Origin: Streptomyces sp. S4.7
Lineage (GTDB): Bacteria; Actinomycetota; Actinomycetes; Streptomycetales; Streptomycetaceae
Direction: 5' to 3'
Assembly (NCBI RefSeq): GCF_010384365.1
Contig: NZ_CP048397.1
Coordinates: 4,960,001 to 5,024,000 of the forward strand
Length of the DNA stretch: 64,000 nt
Shown: positions 54,563-62,887 of the stretch, in pieces
Layout: each line of letters opens with the position of its first letter
How positions within the stretch are numbered: position 1 is the stretch's first letter
Notes under the pieces: generated by a model
Told to the model about the DNA's origin: nothing
The model's input: the letters and a program-made list of their open reading frames with translations, nothing else
Database searches by the model: none
Translations under genes and position numbers: made by a program

Positions 54563-55465
54563 ATGACCGATCTTCCCGAGCGTCGTCTGCTCCTGGTCCA
54601 CGCGCACCCCGACGACGAGTCGATCAACAACGGCGCCACGATGGCCAGGTACGCGGCCGAGGGCGCCCGGGTCACCCTGGTGACCTGCACACTCGGTGAG
54701 GAGGGCGAGGTCGTCCCGCCCTCGCTCGCCCATCTGGCGCCCGGCGGTGAGCCGACGGGCGCCCTCAGCGCGCTCGGGGTCCACCGCGAGGGCGAACTCG
54801 CCGCCGCCATGCGGGAACTCGGCGTCACCGACCACCGGCTGCTCGGCGGCCGCGGGCGGTTCCGGGACTCCGGGATGATGGGCCTCCCGCAGAACGGCCG
54901 CGCGGACGCGTTCTGGGGCGCGGACGTGGACGCCGCCGCCGCGTACCTGGTCGAGGTGGTCCGCGCCGTACGGCCGCAGGTGCTGGTCACCTACGACCCG
55001 CGCGGTGGCTACGGACACCCCGACCACATCCAGGCCCACCGCGTGGCCACGCGCGCCGCCGAACTGGCCGCCGACGCCGGCTTTTGGCCCGCGCTGGGCG
55101 ACCCGCACACGATCGCGAAGATCTACTGGAACCGGGTGGCGCGCTCGGCCGCCGAGGAGGGCTTCGCCCGACTGCGCGCCTTTGGGCCAAAGTTCGACGG
55201 TGTCGCGGACATCGAGGACACCCCCGGTGTGGTGGACGACGGTGAGATCACGGCGGAGATCGACGGGACGGCGTACGCGGCGCACAAGGCGGCGGCGATG
55301 CGCGCCCACGAGACCCAGATCGTGGTGGACGGCGCCTTCTTCGCGCTCTCCAACGGTCTCGGACAGCCGCTTTTCACCACGGAGTACTACCAGTTGGTGT
55401 CGGGCGGCTCCGGCGCGGACGCCGGAGTGCGTGAGACGGATCTCTTCGCCGGGGTGGGCGTGTGA
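54563..55465 (+). CDS. mshB: N-acetyl-1-D-myo-inositol-2-amino-2-deoxy-alpha-D-glucopyranoside deacetylase
   Basis: A 300-residue zinc deacetylase of the LmbE/PIG-L family that makes GlcN-Ins in mycothiol biosynthesis, the actinobacterial redox thiol. The zinc ligands are H15 and D18 in HAHPDDES and H155 in GYGHPDH, close to the positions in the M. tuberculosis enzyme. CTLGEEGEV and RGRFRDSGMMG are MshB-specific. It appears leaderless and its stop overlaps the DUF6113 start (GTGA). Confidence 0.95.
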   Translation: MTDLPERRLLLVHAHPDDESINNGATMARYAAEGARVTLVTCTLGEEGEVVPPSLAHLAPGGEPTGALSALGVHREGELAAAMRELGVTDHRLLGGRGRFRDSGMMGLPQNGRADAFWGADVDAAAAYLVEVVRAVRPQVLVTYDPRGGYGHPDHIQAHRVATRAAELAADAGFWPALGDPHTIAKIYWNRVARSAAEEGFARLRAFGPKFDGVADIEDTPGVVDDGEITAEIDGTAYAAHKAAAMRAHETQIVVDGAFFALSNGLGQPLFTTEYYQLVSGGSGADAGVRETDLFAGVGV

Positions 55466-56061
55466 GCGGGCGTGAGGGCGGGCGTGGAGGCGCGGGCCGC
55501 GCGCGCCGCCCGAAGGCTTCGTCCGGTGCGAACGAGACGGCAGGTGCGACTGCGGCGTCCGGTGCGAAAGGTGGCTCCCGTGCGGGTGCGACCCGCGCGG
55601 GCGCGGTGACTCGTGCGGGTGGTGTGACGGGCGGTGCCACCGGCGCGGGAGCGGCGGGGCGCGGCGAGCCCGGCGCATGGCTCGCGGCCCCACCGAGACC
55701 CGGCCGCATCGCCGCGTACGTCGGTCTGCTGATCCTCGGAGCGGTGGTCGGCACGGCGGGCGCCCTGGTCCAGGGCGGCCTGTTCCCCGGCGGTCTGATC
55801 CTCGCGCTGCTCGGCTCCGCGGGCCTCTTCTACGGAGGCCGGACCGCCACCGGCACCTCGCTCGGCGTCGGCGCCCCCGCCGCGGGCTGGCTGATCGCCG
55901 TCATCGGTCTGAGTCTCGGCCGCCCGGAGGGCGACGGTGTTTTCGCCGCGGGCCTGGGACCGGTCGTCTATCTGCTGGGCGGTGCGCTGGTGGCTGTGAT
56001 GTGTGCCACCATGTCGCGGTCACCGCAGCCGGTCGCCGAGTCCGGCCGACTTGGAAAGTGA
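55462..56061 (+). CDS. DUF6113-family membrane protein
   Basis: A 199-residue protein with a Gly/Ala/Arg-rich disordered N-terminus (about 1-75) and four membrane segments after it (AAYVGLLILGAVVGTAGALV, GGLILALLGSAGLFYGG). It is the usual partner downstream of mshB in streptomycetes; function unknown. Translational coupling to mshB through a four-base overlap is clear. Confidence 0.82.
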   Translation: MSGREGGRGGAGRARRPKASSGANETAGATAASGAKGGSRAGATRAGAVTRAGGVTGGATGAGAAGRGEPGAWLAAPPRPGRIAAYVGLLILGAVVGTAGALVQGGLFPGGLILALLGSAGLFYGGRTATGTSLGVGAPAAGWLIAVIGLSLGRPEGDGVFAAGLGPVVYLLGGALVAVMCATMSRSPQPVAESGRLGK

Positions 56062-56267
56062 CGAGCCCGTCCAGTACCCGTCGGCCCGAATTGACCCCCT
56101 CCGTACGGTCGGTGGAATAAACGCTTCCCCCGGTCGTCGGGTGTGGTCCGGCGCAGGACAGTATGGTGGTGCGCGCTCCGGGCCGTCCCCTGGCCTCCGG
56201 CTTGAGGGACCCACACAGTTGAGTACCAGTAAGAACGGGCGGCGGAGCCAACCCGGGAGAACTTGCT

Positions 56268-58409
56268 TTGAGTCGTGAAACTGACAGTTCGTCCTCCGGG
56301 CCCCAGGGGCGCGGCGGAGCCGCGTACCCCTCGGGGACACCGCCGTACGGATCCCGCCAGTATCCGTCGCTGCACCCTGAGCAGGACGCTCCGGAGGAGA
56401 CAGCCGAGGCCCCGGCCCAGCCGGACGGGCCGAAGACCGAGACCACGCTGACCACGCGCATCCGGATCAACATCCCGGGTTCGCGGCCGATTCCGCCCGT
56501 CGTCATGCGTACGCCCATGAGCGACACCGACAGTGGTCCGTCCGGACAGGGCGGCCCCGCCGGTCCGCCGGAGCGGCCGGGCCGGGGGACGGACGACACG
56601 GGCGGCGCGCCGCTTTCCGGCGCCGGACCCGACACCGGCGCGCCCGACACGGAGGCGCCGGCGGCGGACAAACCCGCGACGAGCGACTGGTTCGCGCCGC
56701 GCAAGCCCCCGAGCGGGGGCACGCCCGGTGGCGCGATGGGCGCGGGCGCCGCCGCGACGGCCCCCGGACCCGCCACCGGCACCGGCGGGCGGTCCGATCT
56801 TCCGTACGGCTCCGACTCCGGACCGGACACCCGTGGCGGTGCGGGCACACCGCCTCCGCCGGCCCCGGGCGGCAACGCCTTCATGCCGCCGGGCAGCGGC
56901 GGCACCCCGGCGTTCGGCACCGGAGCGCCCGACGGGCCGACCTCGGGGCCCGCGAGCGGCACGTCGTCGCTCGCCTTCCTGGACCTGCCGCCGGGCGCCG
57001 ATCTGGGCGCCTCCGCGGGACCGGCGGGCCGTGACGACCGGGACGACCGGGACGACCGCGGCGGACGGCCGCGCATGTCCGACGACACCGCCATACTGAC
57101 CCCGCAGCAACCGGCCCCCGAGCCCGCCGGGCCCGGCCCGCACGTCTCCGGCGACACGCTCACCAGCGGTATCCCGGTGGTGCCCTCGGAGAGCCGCTCG
57201 CCGTTCCCGCCCGCCGGTTCCCAGACGGGCCCGGTGCCGCGCGCCGACCTGTCCGGGGGGCGGCTCCAGGACGGGCAACTGCCCGCGCCGCCCGGTCCGT
57301 CGGCCGGCGGCCCCATGTCGGCGGGGCCCTCGTCCCACGGCAGCGGCAACCCCGACTTCTCGTCGCCCGACTTCCCCGGCCCGCCGGGACCGTCGGCCGG
57401 CGCGCCCGCGGGCCCCTCCGGCCCGGCGCCGGCGCGGACGACGAGCCCGCCTCCCAAGAAGAAGGGCCGCTCCAAGCTGATGGGGGCCGGCGTGGGCATC
57501 GTCACGCTGGTCGCGATCGCCTACGGCGCCGGACTTCTCCTGAACCACTCCGACGTGCCGAAGGGCACCACCGTCCTCGGTGTGGACATCGGCGGCGGCA
57601 CCCGTGACGACGCGGTGGACAAGCTCGACGCGGCCCTCGGCAAGCGCTCGACCACACCGCTCCAGCTCTCCGTCGGCGGCAAGAAGGAGGAGCTCGGGCC
57701 CGACAAGGCGGGGCTCAGCCTCGACAGCCAGGCGACGGTCCGCAGCGCCGCGGGCAGCGACTACAACCCGGTCTCCGTGATCGGCTCGCTCTTCGGTGGC
57801 GAACGGGTCACCGAGCCGGTGATCCCGGTCGACGAGGAGAAGCTGCGCGTCGCGCTGACCGATCTCGCGGGCGACTCGGGCTCGGCGTCGGACGGCACGA
57901 TCAAGTTCGAGCCGGGCAAGGCCGTCCCCGTACCGGGCAAGACGGGCAAGGCGCTTGACGTCGAGCGCTCGATGATCTCGGTGAAGGACGCCTACCGCGC
58001 CCAGGTCGAGACGGGCGAGCCCAACAGCGTCGAACTGCCCATCGGCTCCCGCGAGCCGACGATCGACCAGGCCGAACTCGACCGTGCGATGAAGGACTTC
58101 GCGGAGCCCGCGATGTCCGGTCTGATCACGATAAAGGCGGGCGGCAGGCAGATCCAGTTCGGCCCCGACCGCTCGCTGCCGCAGATCCTCTCCATGAAGG
58201 CGATCGACGGCAGGCTGGTCGAGGTCTACGACCGGGGGGCGATCGAGGAGCTGCTGGACGGCGTCTTCGAGGGCCTCACGATCACCAAGGCCGACGGCAA
58301 GGAGCACCCGCTGTCGGCGGCGGACGTGGCGCAGGCGATGCAGAAGCCGCTGCTGGGCAAGACCCCGGCGGAACGCACCGCGGAGATCGATCTCGACCCG
58401 CAGGGCTGA
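56268..58409 (+). CDS. Membrane protein with VanW-N/YoaR-like peptidoglycan-binding domains
   Basis: A 713-residue protein. Residues 1-400 are Gly/Pro/Ala/Asp-rich and probably disordered in the cytoplasm, with a small DDR tandem repeat (nt 57035-57062). One membrane segment (about 404-426) leads to an external part: GVDIGGGTRDDAVDKLDAAL starts a VanW-N/PG_binding_4-like module, and a second, related module occupies about 590-700. There is no VanW catalytic-like domain at the end. The start is TTG 56268, with GGGAGAA about eight bases upstream. A cell-wall-binding role is inferred. Confidence 0.78.
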   Translation: MSRETDSSSSGPQGRGGAAYPSGTPPYGSRQYPSLHPEQDAPEETAEAPAQPDGPKTETTLTTRIRINIPGSRPIPPVVMRTPMSDTDSGPSGQGGPAGPPERPGRGTDDTGGAPLSGAGPDTGAPDTEAPAADKPATSDWFAPRKPPSGGTPGGAMGAGAAATAPGPATGTGGRSDLPYGSDSGPDTRGGAGTPPPPAPGGNAFMPPGSGGTPAFGTGAPDGPTSGPASGTSSLAFLDLPPGADLGASAGPAGRDDRDDRDDRGGRPRMSDDTAILTPQQPAPEPAGPGPHVSGDTLTSGIPVVPSESRSPFPPAGSQTGPVPRADLSGGRLQDGQLPAPPGPSAGGPMSAGPSSHGSGNPDFSSPDFPGPPGPSAGAPAGPSGPAPARTTSPPPKKKGRSKLMGAGVGIVTLVAIAYGAGLLLNHSDVPKGTTVLGVDIGGGTRDDAVDKLDAALGKRSTTPLQLSVGGKKEELGPDKAGLSLDSQATVRSAAGSDYNPVSVIGSLFGGERVTEPVIPVDEEKLRVALTDLAGDSGSASDGTIKFEPGKAVPVPGKTGKALDVERSMISVKDAYRAQVETGEPNSVELPIGSREPTIDQAELDRAMKDFAEPAMSGLITIKAGGRQIQFGPDRSLPQILSMKAIDGRLVEVYDRGAIEELLDGVFEGLTITKADGKEHPLSAADVAQAMQKPLLGKTPAERTAEIDLDPQG

Positions 58410-58437
58410 GGCCTCGGGGCCGACCTCACGTCCCCGG

Positions 58438-58469
58438 GCGCCGGACGGGCCGCACGGCCCGTCCGGCGC
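58438..58469. terminator. Bidirectional terminator
   Basis: A perfect stem (58438-58452 with 58455-58469) in the convergent gap; its arm shares GCGCCGGACGG with the 29204 terminator. Confidence 0.82.
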
Positions 58470-58507
58470 TTCGGCGTCGACCGGCCGGCCCGCCGCCCGG
58501 TCCGCCG

Positions 58508-59353
58508 TCAGTTCAGCATCGCGCGGGCCGCCCGCGCCTTGTGGCGGATCATGTCCGCCGTCGACGGTTCCACCGCCGCCACCACCTCGGCGTACTCCTC
58601 CATCTCGGCGGCCCCCGCCAAGAACTCCCCGCGCCGCACCAGCAGTTGGGCGCGCTCGTAACGGAGCCGGGCCGGGTGGGACGGGAGCAGCAGGCTCAAC
58701 TCGACACCCCACAGCGCGACGTCGCCGCGTTCCGGGCGCGTCGACGCCCACGCGCGGATGTTGTTCAGGATGCGCACCACGACGTGCAGCGGTTCGGCCG
58801 GACTCAGCATCGAGGGCTCCAGAGGGGCCCCTGTCGCCCCCGTGACCAGTGTCTCGGTGTCCTGCCGCGTCAGGAGCCTGCCGCCCGCGTACGGGTCGAC
58901 CAGGACCTGCTGGTCGGGTTCCTCGGGCACGCCGAGGCCGACGACGAAGTGACCGGGCAGCGCCACCCCGTACACCGGCGCTCCCGCGCGGCGCGCGACC
59001 TCGGTCCACAGCACGGACAGCAGGATCGGCAGACCGCGCCTGCGGCGCAGCACCTCGTGCAGCAGCGAGGCCTCCAGGCGCCGGTACTCGCCCGGGGTGC
59101 CCCGGAACCCGAGGCGGGTGCCCAGCAGGTCCGCCAGCGCGGTGGCCCAGGCGCGCGGTCCCTCCAGACCGAACGGCAGCATCCCGGCCAGCCGGTCGAG
59201 TTCGATCTGCGCCGCGTCCAGTCCGGCCTCGTCGAGCGCGGAGTCCGCCTCCGTACCGATGAGGAGGCAGAGCAGCGCGACATCGGGCCGCTCGGCGCGG
59301 GCCTCGGCGGCGAACATGGTCCGCCGGTCGGTCGATGACGGTTCAGGTCCCAT
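58508..59353 (-). CDS. SirB1-family transglutaminase-like/TPR protein
   Basis: A 281-residue protein of the SirB1 family: an N-terminal helical part (about 10-95), a transglutaminase-like region (LLHEVLRRRRGLPILLSVLWTEVARRAG, GHFVVGL) and C-terminal TPR-like helices (RGDVALWGVELSLLLP, RYERAQLLVRRGEF). The usual catalytic cysteine is not visible in this region, so it may be a non-enzymatic scaffold. It starts 19 bases after the stop of the acetyltransferase gene on the same strand. Confidence 0.82.
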   Translation of the reverse strand: MGPEPSSTDRRTMFAAEARAERPDVALLCLLIGTEADSALDEAGLDAAQIELDRLAGMLPFGLEGPRAWATALADLLGTRLGFRGTPGEYRRLEASLLHEVLRRRRGLPILLSVLWTEVARRAGAPVYGVALPGHFVVGLGVPEEPDQQVLVDPYAGGRLLTRQDTETLVTGATGAPLEPSMLSPAEPLHVVVRILNNIRAWASTRPERGDVALWGVELSLLLPSHPARLRYERAQLLVRRGEFLAGAAEMEEYAEVVAAVEPSTADMIRHKARAARAMLN

Positions 59354-59371
59354 GGGCCGGTCCGTCGCTCC

Positions 59372-60382
59372 TCACGCGGCTCGGAAGTGGTGGTACAGGT
59401 GGTGCGTGGTGAATCCCATGCCGTCGTACAGCGCGCGGGCCGCGTCGTTGTCCGACTCGACCTGGAGCCAAGCGGCGGACGCGCCCTCGTCCAGCGCGCG
59501 CCGGGCGAGCGCGCGCATCACCGCGCTCGCCAGCCCCTGCCGCCGCCGCGCGGGGTCGACCTCGACGGCCATGAAGCCGGCCCAGCGCCCGTCGATCACA
59601 CACCGGCCGATCGCCGCCGGTACGCCGTCGTCGCCGTCCACGGCCGCGAACCACACGGACGGACCGCTGCCGAGGACGCGCAGCACGTGCGGGCCCGGCT
59701 CCTCGAAGCGCTGGTAGCGGCGGAGCCACGCCTCGTCGCAGGCGCGCTCCAGCCGTACGGGCGGGGCGGACGCGGAGCCGGCCCCCGGCTCCGCGTCCGC
59801 CAGCGGCGCGAGCGCGCCGATCCGCATCTCGGCCGTCACCTCCCGCAGCCAGCCCCGCGCCTCCAGTTCGGCGCAGAGCAGCTCCTGCGTCCCCTCGGCG
59901 CCCGTGGCGGTCTGGATGTACGCCGGCAGGTCCCGGCGGCCGTACCAGCGCCGTACGTGCCCCAGGGCCTCGTCCAGGGGCATTCCCGGCTCACCCAGCG
60001 GCAGCGCCGAGTTGGCGCGCCGGGTGAATCCGGCGGACGCCCGCAGTTCCCACTCGCCGAGCGCCTCCCGCTCGACGGGCTGCCACGCCCGCGCCGCCAC
60101 CCGGGTCAGCTCCCGGAACGACGCGGCGGGCCCCCGCCGCCTGGCCGGAGCGGCCGGTACGACCTTGCCCGCGACGAGCGAGGACTCCTGAATCCGGACG
60201 GTCTCACCGGTGCGGCGTGTGACGAGGACCACACCTTCGTCCCAGGATGTGAGAACACCGACCGTGTCGGTGAACTTCTCCGCGCCGTCGTCGGCGTCGG
60301 TCAAACGGCGGACCGATACACGTTTGCCCACGTCAGCGGGGGTGATACGGACCTCCAGCCGTGCCCCGGTTGTGAATTCCAC
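59372..60382 (-). CDS. GNAT-family N-acetyltransferase with N-terminal SH3-like domain
   Basis: A 336-residue protein. Residues 1-75 form a small beta-rich domain (EVRITPADVGKRVSVRRL, GVLTSWDEGVVLVTRRTG) that is not part of the GNAT fold. The catalytic domain lies at about 205-333; the acetyl-CoA loop is VEVDPARRRQGLASAV and YDGMGFTTHHLYHHF is the usual end. The acceptor is unknown. It is divergent from fdxA, which is a common arrangement in streptomycetes. GTG start, with GGAGGGG somewhat far upstream. Confidence 0.87.
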   Translation of the reverse strand: MEFTTGARLEVRITPADVGKRVSVRRLTDADDGAEKFTDTVGVLTSWDEGVVLVTRRTGETVRIQESSLVAGKVVPAAPARRRGPAASFRELTRVAARAWQPVEREALGEWELRASAGFTRRANSALPLGEPGMPLDEALGHVRRWYGRRDLPAYIQTATGAEGTQELLCAELEARGWLREVTAEMRIGALAPLADAEPGAGSASAPPVRLERACDEAWLRRYQRFEEPGPHVLRVLGSGPSVWFAAVDGDDGVPAAIGRCVIDGRWAGFMAVEVDPARRRQGLASAVMRALARRALDEGASAAWLQVESDNDAARALYDGMGFTTHHLYHHFRAA

Positions 60383-60521
60383 AGCTCTGTGCGCCCCTCC
60401 TGTGCGGATCGTGCCCAGGAACGGAGATACTAGGTCCGGGCATCGACGACGCCGCGCTCCCGCGCGCCCGTGGACGGAGCCGCAGATGGCCCGCCGCGCC
60501 CTATCGAGGAGGAACGACAGC

Positions 60522-60848
60522 GTGACCTACGTCATCGCGCAGCCTTGTGTGGATCTCAAGGACAAGGCGTGCATCGAAGAGTGCCCGGTCGACTGCATCT
60601 ACGAGGGCTCCCGGTCCTTGTACATCCATCCGGACGAATGCGTCGACTGTGGCGCCTGTGAGCCGGTCTGCCCGGTCGAGGCGATCTTCTACGAGGACGA
60701 CACCCCGGAGGAGTGGAAGGACTACTACAAGGCGAACGTGGAGTTCTTCGACGAGCTCGGTTCCCCCGGTGGCGCCTCCAAGCTCGGACTGATCGAGCGT
60801 GACCACCCCGTCATCGCCGCACTGCCGCCGCAGCCCCAGAACGACTGA
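60522..60848 (+). CDS. fdxA: Seven-iron ferredoxin
   Basis: A 108-residue electron carrier with a 3Fe-4S site (C9, C17, C50 region) and a 4Fe-4S site (C21 or C25 with C40, C43, C46), read from PCVDLKDKACIEECPVDC and CVDCGACEPVCP. It is the mycobacterial/streptomycete FdxA type. GAGGAGG before the GTG at 60522 decides the start. A strong hairpin follows the gene. Confidence 0.95.
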   Translation: MTYVIAQPCVDLKDKACIEECPVDCIYEGSRSLYIHPDECVDCGACEPVCPVEAIFYEDDTPEEWKDYYKANVEFFDELGSPGGASKLGLIERDHPVIAALPPQPQND

Positions 60849-60862
60849 CGGGCGCGGCTCCC

Positions 60863-60893
60863 GGTCCCGTACGGCACGCCGCCGTACGGGACC
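60863..60893 (+). terminator. Terminator of fdxA
   Basis: A perfect 13-bp stem (60863-60875 with 60881-60893), five-base loop, followed by a short T-rich stretch. Confidence 0.85.
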
Positions 60894-60947
60894 GCGGTGT
60901 TTTCCCCGGCGTACCGAAAAGTGAGCAGTGTCGAGAAAGTGAGCACC

Positions 60948-62042
60948 GTGTCCGCAGTCTCTTCGCGACTTCCGGTCTTCCCCTGGGACAAGCTCGAGCC
61001 CTACAAGGCGACAGCGGCGGCCCATCCGGACGGCATCGTGGACCTGTCCGTCGGGACCCCGGTCGATCCGGTCCCGGAGGTGATCCGGCGCGCCCTGGTC
61101 GCCGCGGCGAACTCGCCCGGCTACCCCACGGTGTGGGGAACGGCCGAGCTGCGCGACGCGCTGACTGGCTGGGTCGAACGGCGCCTCGGGGCGCGCGACG
61201 TCGCGCACACCAACGTCCTTCCGGTGGTCGGCTCCAAGGAACTGGTGGCCTGGCTGCCGACCCAGCTCGGTCTCGGTGCCGGTGACCGGGTCGCGTATCC
61301 CAAGCTCGCCTACCCGACGTACGAGGTGGGCGCGCGGCTGTGCGGCGCGGAGCCCGTCTCCTACGAAGACCCGACCGAACTCGACCCGGCGGGCCTGAAA
61401 CTGCTCTGGCTCAACTCGCCGTCGAACCCGACGGGACGGGTCCTGGACAAGGCGGAGCTGACCCGGATCGTCGCCTGGGCCCGTGAGCACGGTGTGCTGC
61501 TGTTCAGTGACGAGTGCTATCTGGAACTCGGCTGGGAGGCCGAGCCCGTCTCCGTGCTCCACCCGGACGTCTGCGGCGGCTCGTACGAGGGCGTCGTGGC
61601 CGTCCACTCGCTCTCCAAGCGCTCCAACCTGGCCGGCTACCGCGCGGCCTTCCTCGCGGGCGACGCGGCCGTCCTGGGCGAACTGCTCCAGATCCGCAAG
61701 CACGGCGGCATGATGACGCCCGCGCCCGTGCAGGCGGCGACCGTCGCCGCGCTGGCCGACGACACGCACGTCGCGGAGCAGCGCGCGCGGTACGCGGCCC
61801 GGCGCACCGCCCTGCGCGGGGCCCTGGAGGGCCACGGCTTCCGGATCGAGCACAGCGAGGCGAGCCTGTATCTGTGGGCGACGCGCGACGAGCCGTGCTG
61901 GCGGACGGTGGCACACCTGGCGGAGCTGGGGATCCTGGTGGCGCCGGGGGACTTCTACGGACCCGCCGGCGACAGCTTCGTACGGGTGGCGCTCACGGCG
62001 ACCGACGAGCGCGTGGAGGCCGCGGTCAAGCGGCTCGGCTGA
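60948..62042 (+). CDS. dapC: Succinyldiaminopimelate transaminase
   Basis: A 364-residue class I/II aminotransferase of the DapC type, which makes N-succinyl-LL-diaminopimelate for lysine and cell-wall synthesis; some homologues also aminate prephenate. The PLP lysine is K224 in VHSLSKRSNLAGYR, and LWLNSPSNPTGRV and FSDECYLELGW are cofactor-binding motifs. Three GTG codons compete; GTG 60948 gives MSAVSSRLPVFPWDKL, the usual start. The direct repeat AAAGTGAGCA at 60918 and 60936 explains the ambiguity. Confidence 0.92.
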   Translation: MSAVSSRLPVFPWDKLEPYKATAAAHPDGIVDLSVGTPVDPVPEVIRRALVAAANSPGYPTVWGTAELRDALTGWVERRLGARDVAHTNVLPVVGSKELVAWLPTQLGLGAGDRVAYPKLAYPTYEVGARLCGAEPVSYEDPTELDPAGLKLLWLNSPSNPTGRVLDKAELTRIVAWAREHGVLLFSDECYLELGWEAEPVSVLHPDVCGGSYEGVVAVHSLSKRSNLAGYRAAFLAGDAAVLGELLQIRKHGGMMTPAPVQAATVAALADDTHVAEQRARYAARRTALRGALEGHGFRIEHSEASLYLWATRDEPCWRTVAHLAELGILVAPGDFYGPAGDSFVRVALTATDERVEAAVKRLG

Positions 62043-62091
62043 GACCTCTGTCAAGAGGCCGGCGCGCGCCGGCCGCATACGTGGAATACGC

Positions 62092-62129
62092 GAAGGGGCC
62101 CGGGGAGTGCGCACTCGCCGGGCCCCTTC
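62092..62129 (+). terminator. Terminator between dapC and the convergent exported protein
   Basis: A nearly perfect stem of about 19 bp over 62092-62129 (GAAGGGGCCCGG at its base), with one mismatch. Confidence 0.82.
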
Positions 62130-62158
62130 ACATGCGCGTGCTTCCCGACCGGCTCGGA

Positions 62159-62599
62159 TCAGCCGAGGGGCAGGGTGTTGACCGGGAGCTTGTCGGTGGG
62201 CAGACCGCCGCCGAGGGAGTCGGTCGGCAGACCGTTCTCGGAGACGGACGTCGCCGCGTCGCCGAGGGTCTCACCGGCGCCGCCGGCGGCCTCACCGGCC
62301 GCCCGCTGGGCGACGGGGGTCGCCTTCTCGGCGACGCCGCCGAGGGTTTTGCCGGCCGCCGGGACGGACGAGGCGACGGCCTCGCCGCCGGCCTCTCCCG
62401 CCAGGCCGGTCGCCTTCTGCGCGCCGCTGTCGAGGGTGCTGCCGAGCGCGGCGCCGTCCAGCTGGGAGACGCCGCCGAGGTCGGCGGCCTGCGGGAGGGC
62501 TACTGCGCCGGCGGAGCCGGCCGCACCGACCACGGGGGCTGCGCCCGCGGCGACAAGCAGCGCGGCGCGGGCGATCCGACGGGCCAGGGGGAGGGACAT
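62159..62599 (-). CDS. Small secreted low-complexity protein
   Basis: A 146-residue Ala/Gly-rich protein with a signal peptide (RRIARAALLVAAGAAPVVGAAGSAGA, about residues 7-33). The mature part alternates Ala/Gly/Thr/Val (ATGLAGEAGGEAVASSVPAAG) and ends in a short repeat of GLPTDSLGGGLPTDKLP. Similar proteins are sometimes labelled ATP-binding, but no ATP site is present. AAGGAG before the ATG at 62599 decides the start over an earlier in-frame codon. The gap 62600-62887 has no gene. Confidence 0.75.
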   Translation of the reverse strand: MSLPLARRIARAALLVAAGAAPVVGAAGSAGAVALPQAADLGGVSQLDGAALGSTLDSGAQKATGLAGEAGGEAVASSVPAAGKTLGGVAEKATPVAQRAAGEAAGGAGETLGDAATSVSENGLPTDSLGGGLPTDKLPVNTLPLG

Positions 62600-62887
62600 G
62601 ATGCTCCTTCGACGGGTGAGGAAATTGTCGTGTCCAGTGAGCGGACGCACAGACAACCCCTCCAAGGGCACCGGAGGTTGCGGTGTACAAGAGTAAAGAA
62701 TTGTTAATGCGTCGCATTATCGGCTACGGATAAAAACGGTCAAAGGATCCTCGGTCCGGAAACCTGGCGAACCGTCACTTCGCTTTTGTGGCAAGGGATT
62801 TGGTGTCCGACAAGGGAATCGCCCGCTACGGCCCCGAAATGCCGCCCCGATCCGCTGCGACTACCCCGTCCGGGCGACCTCGCCGTA

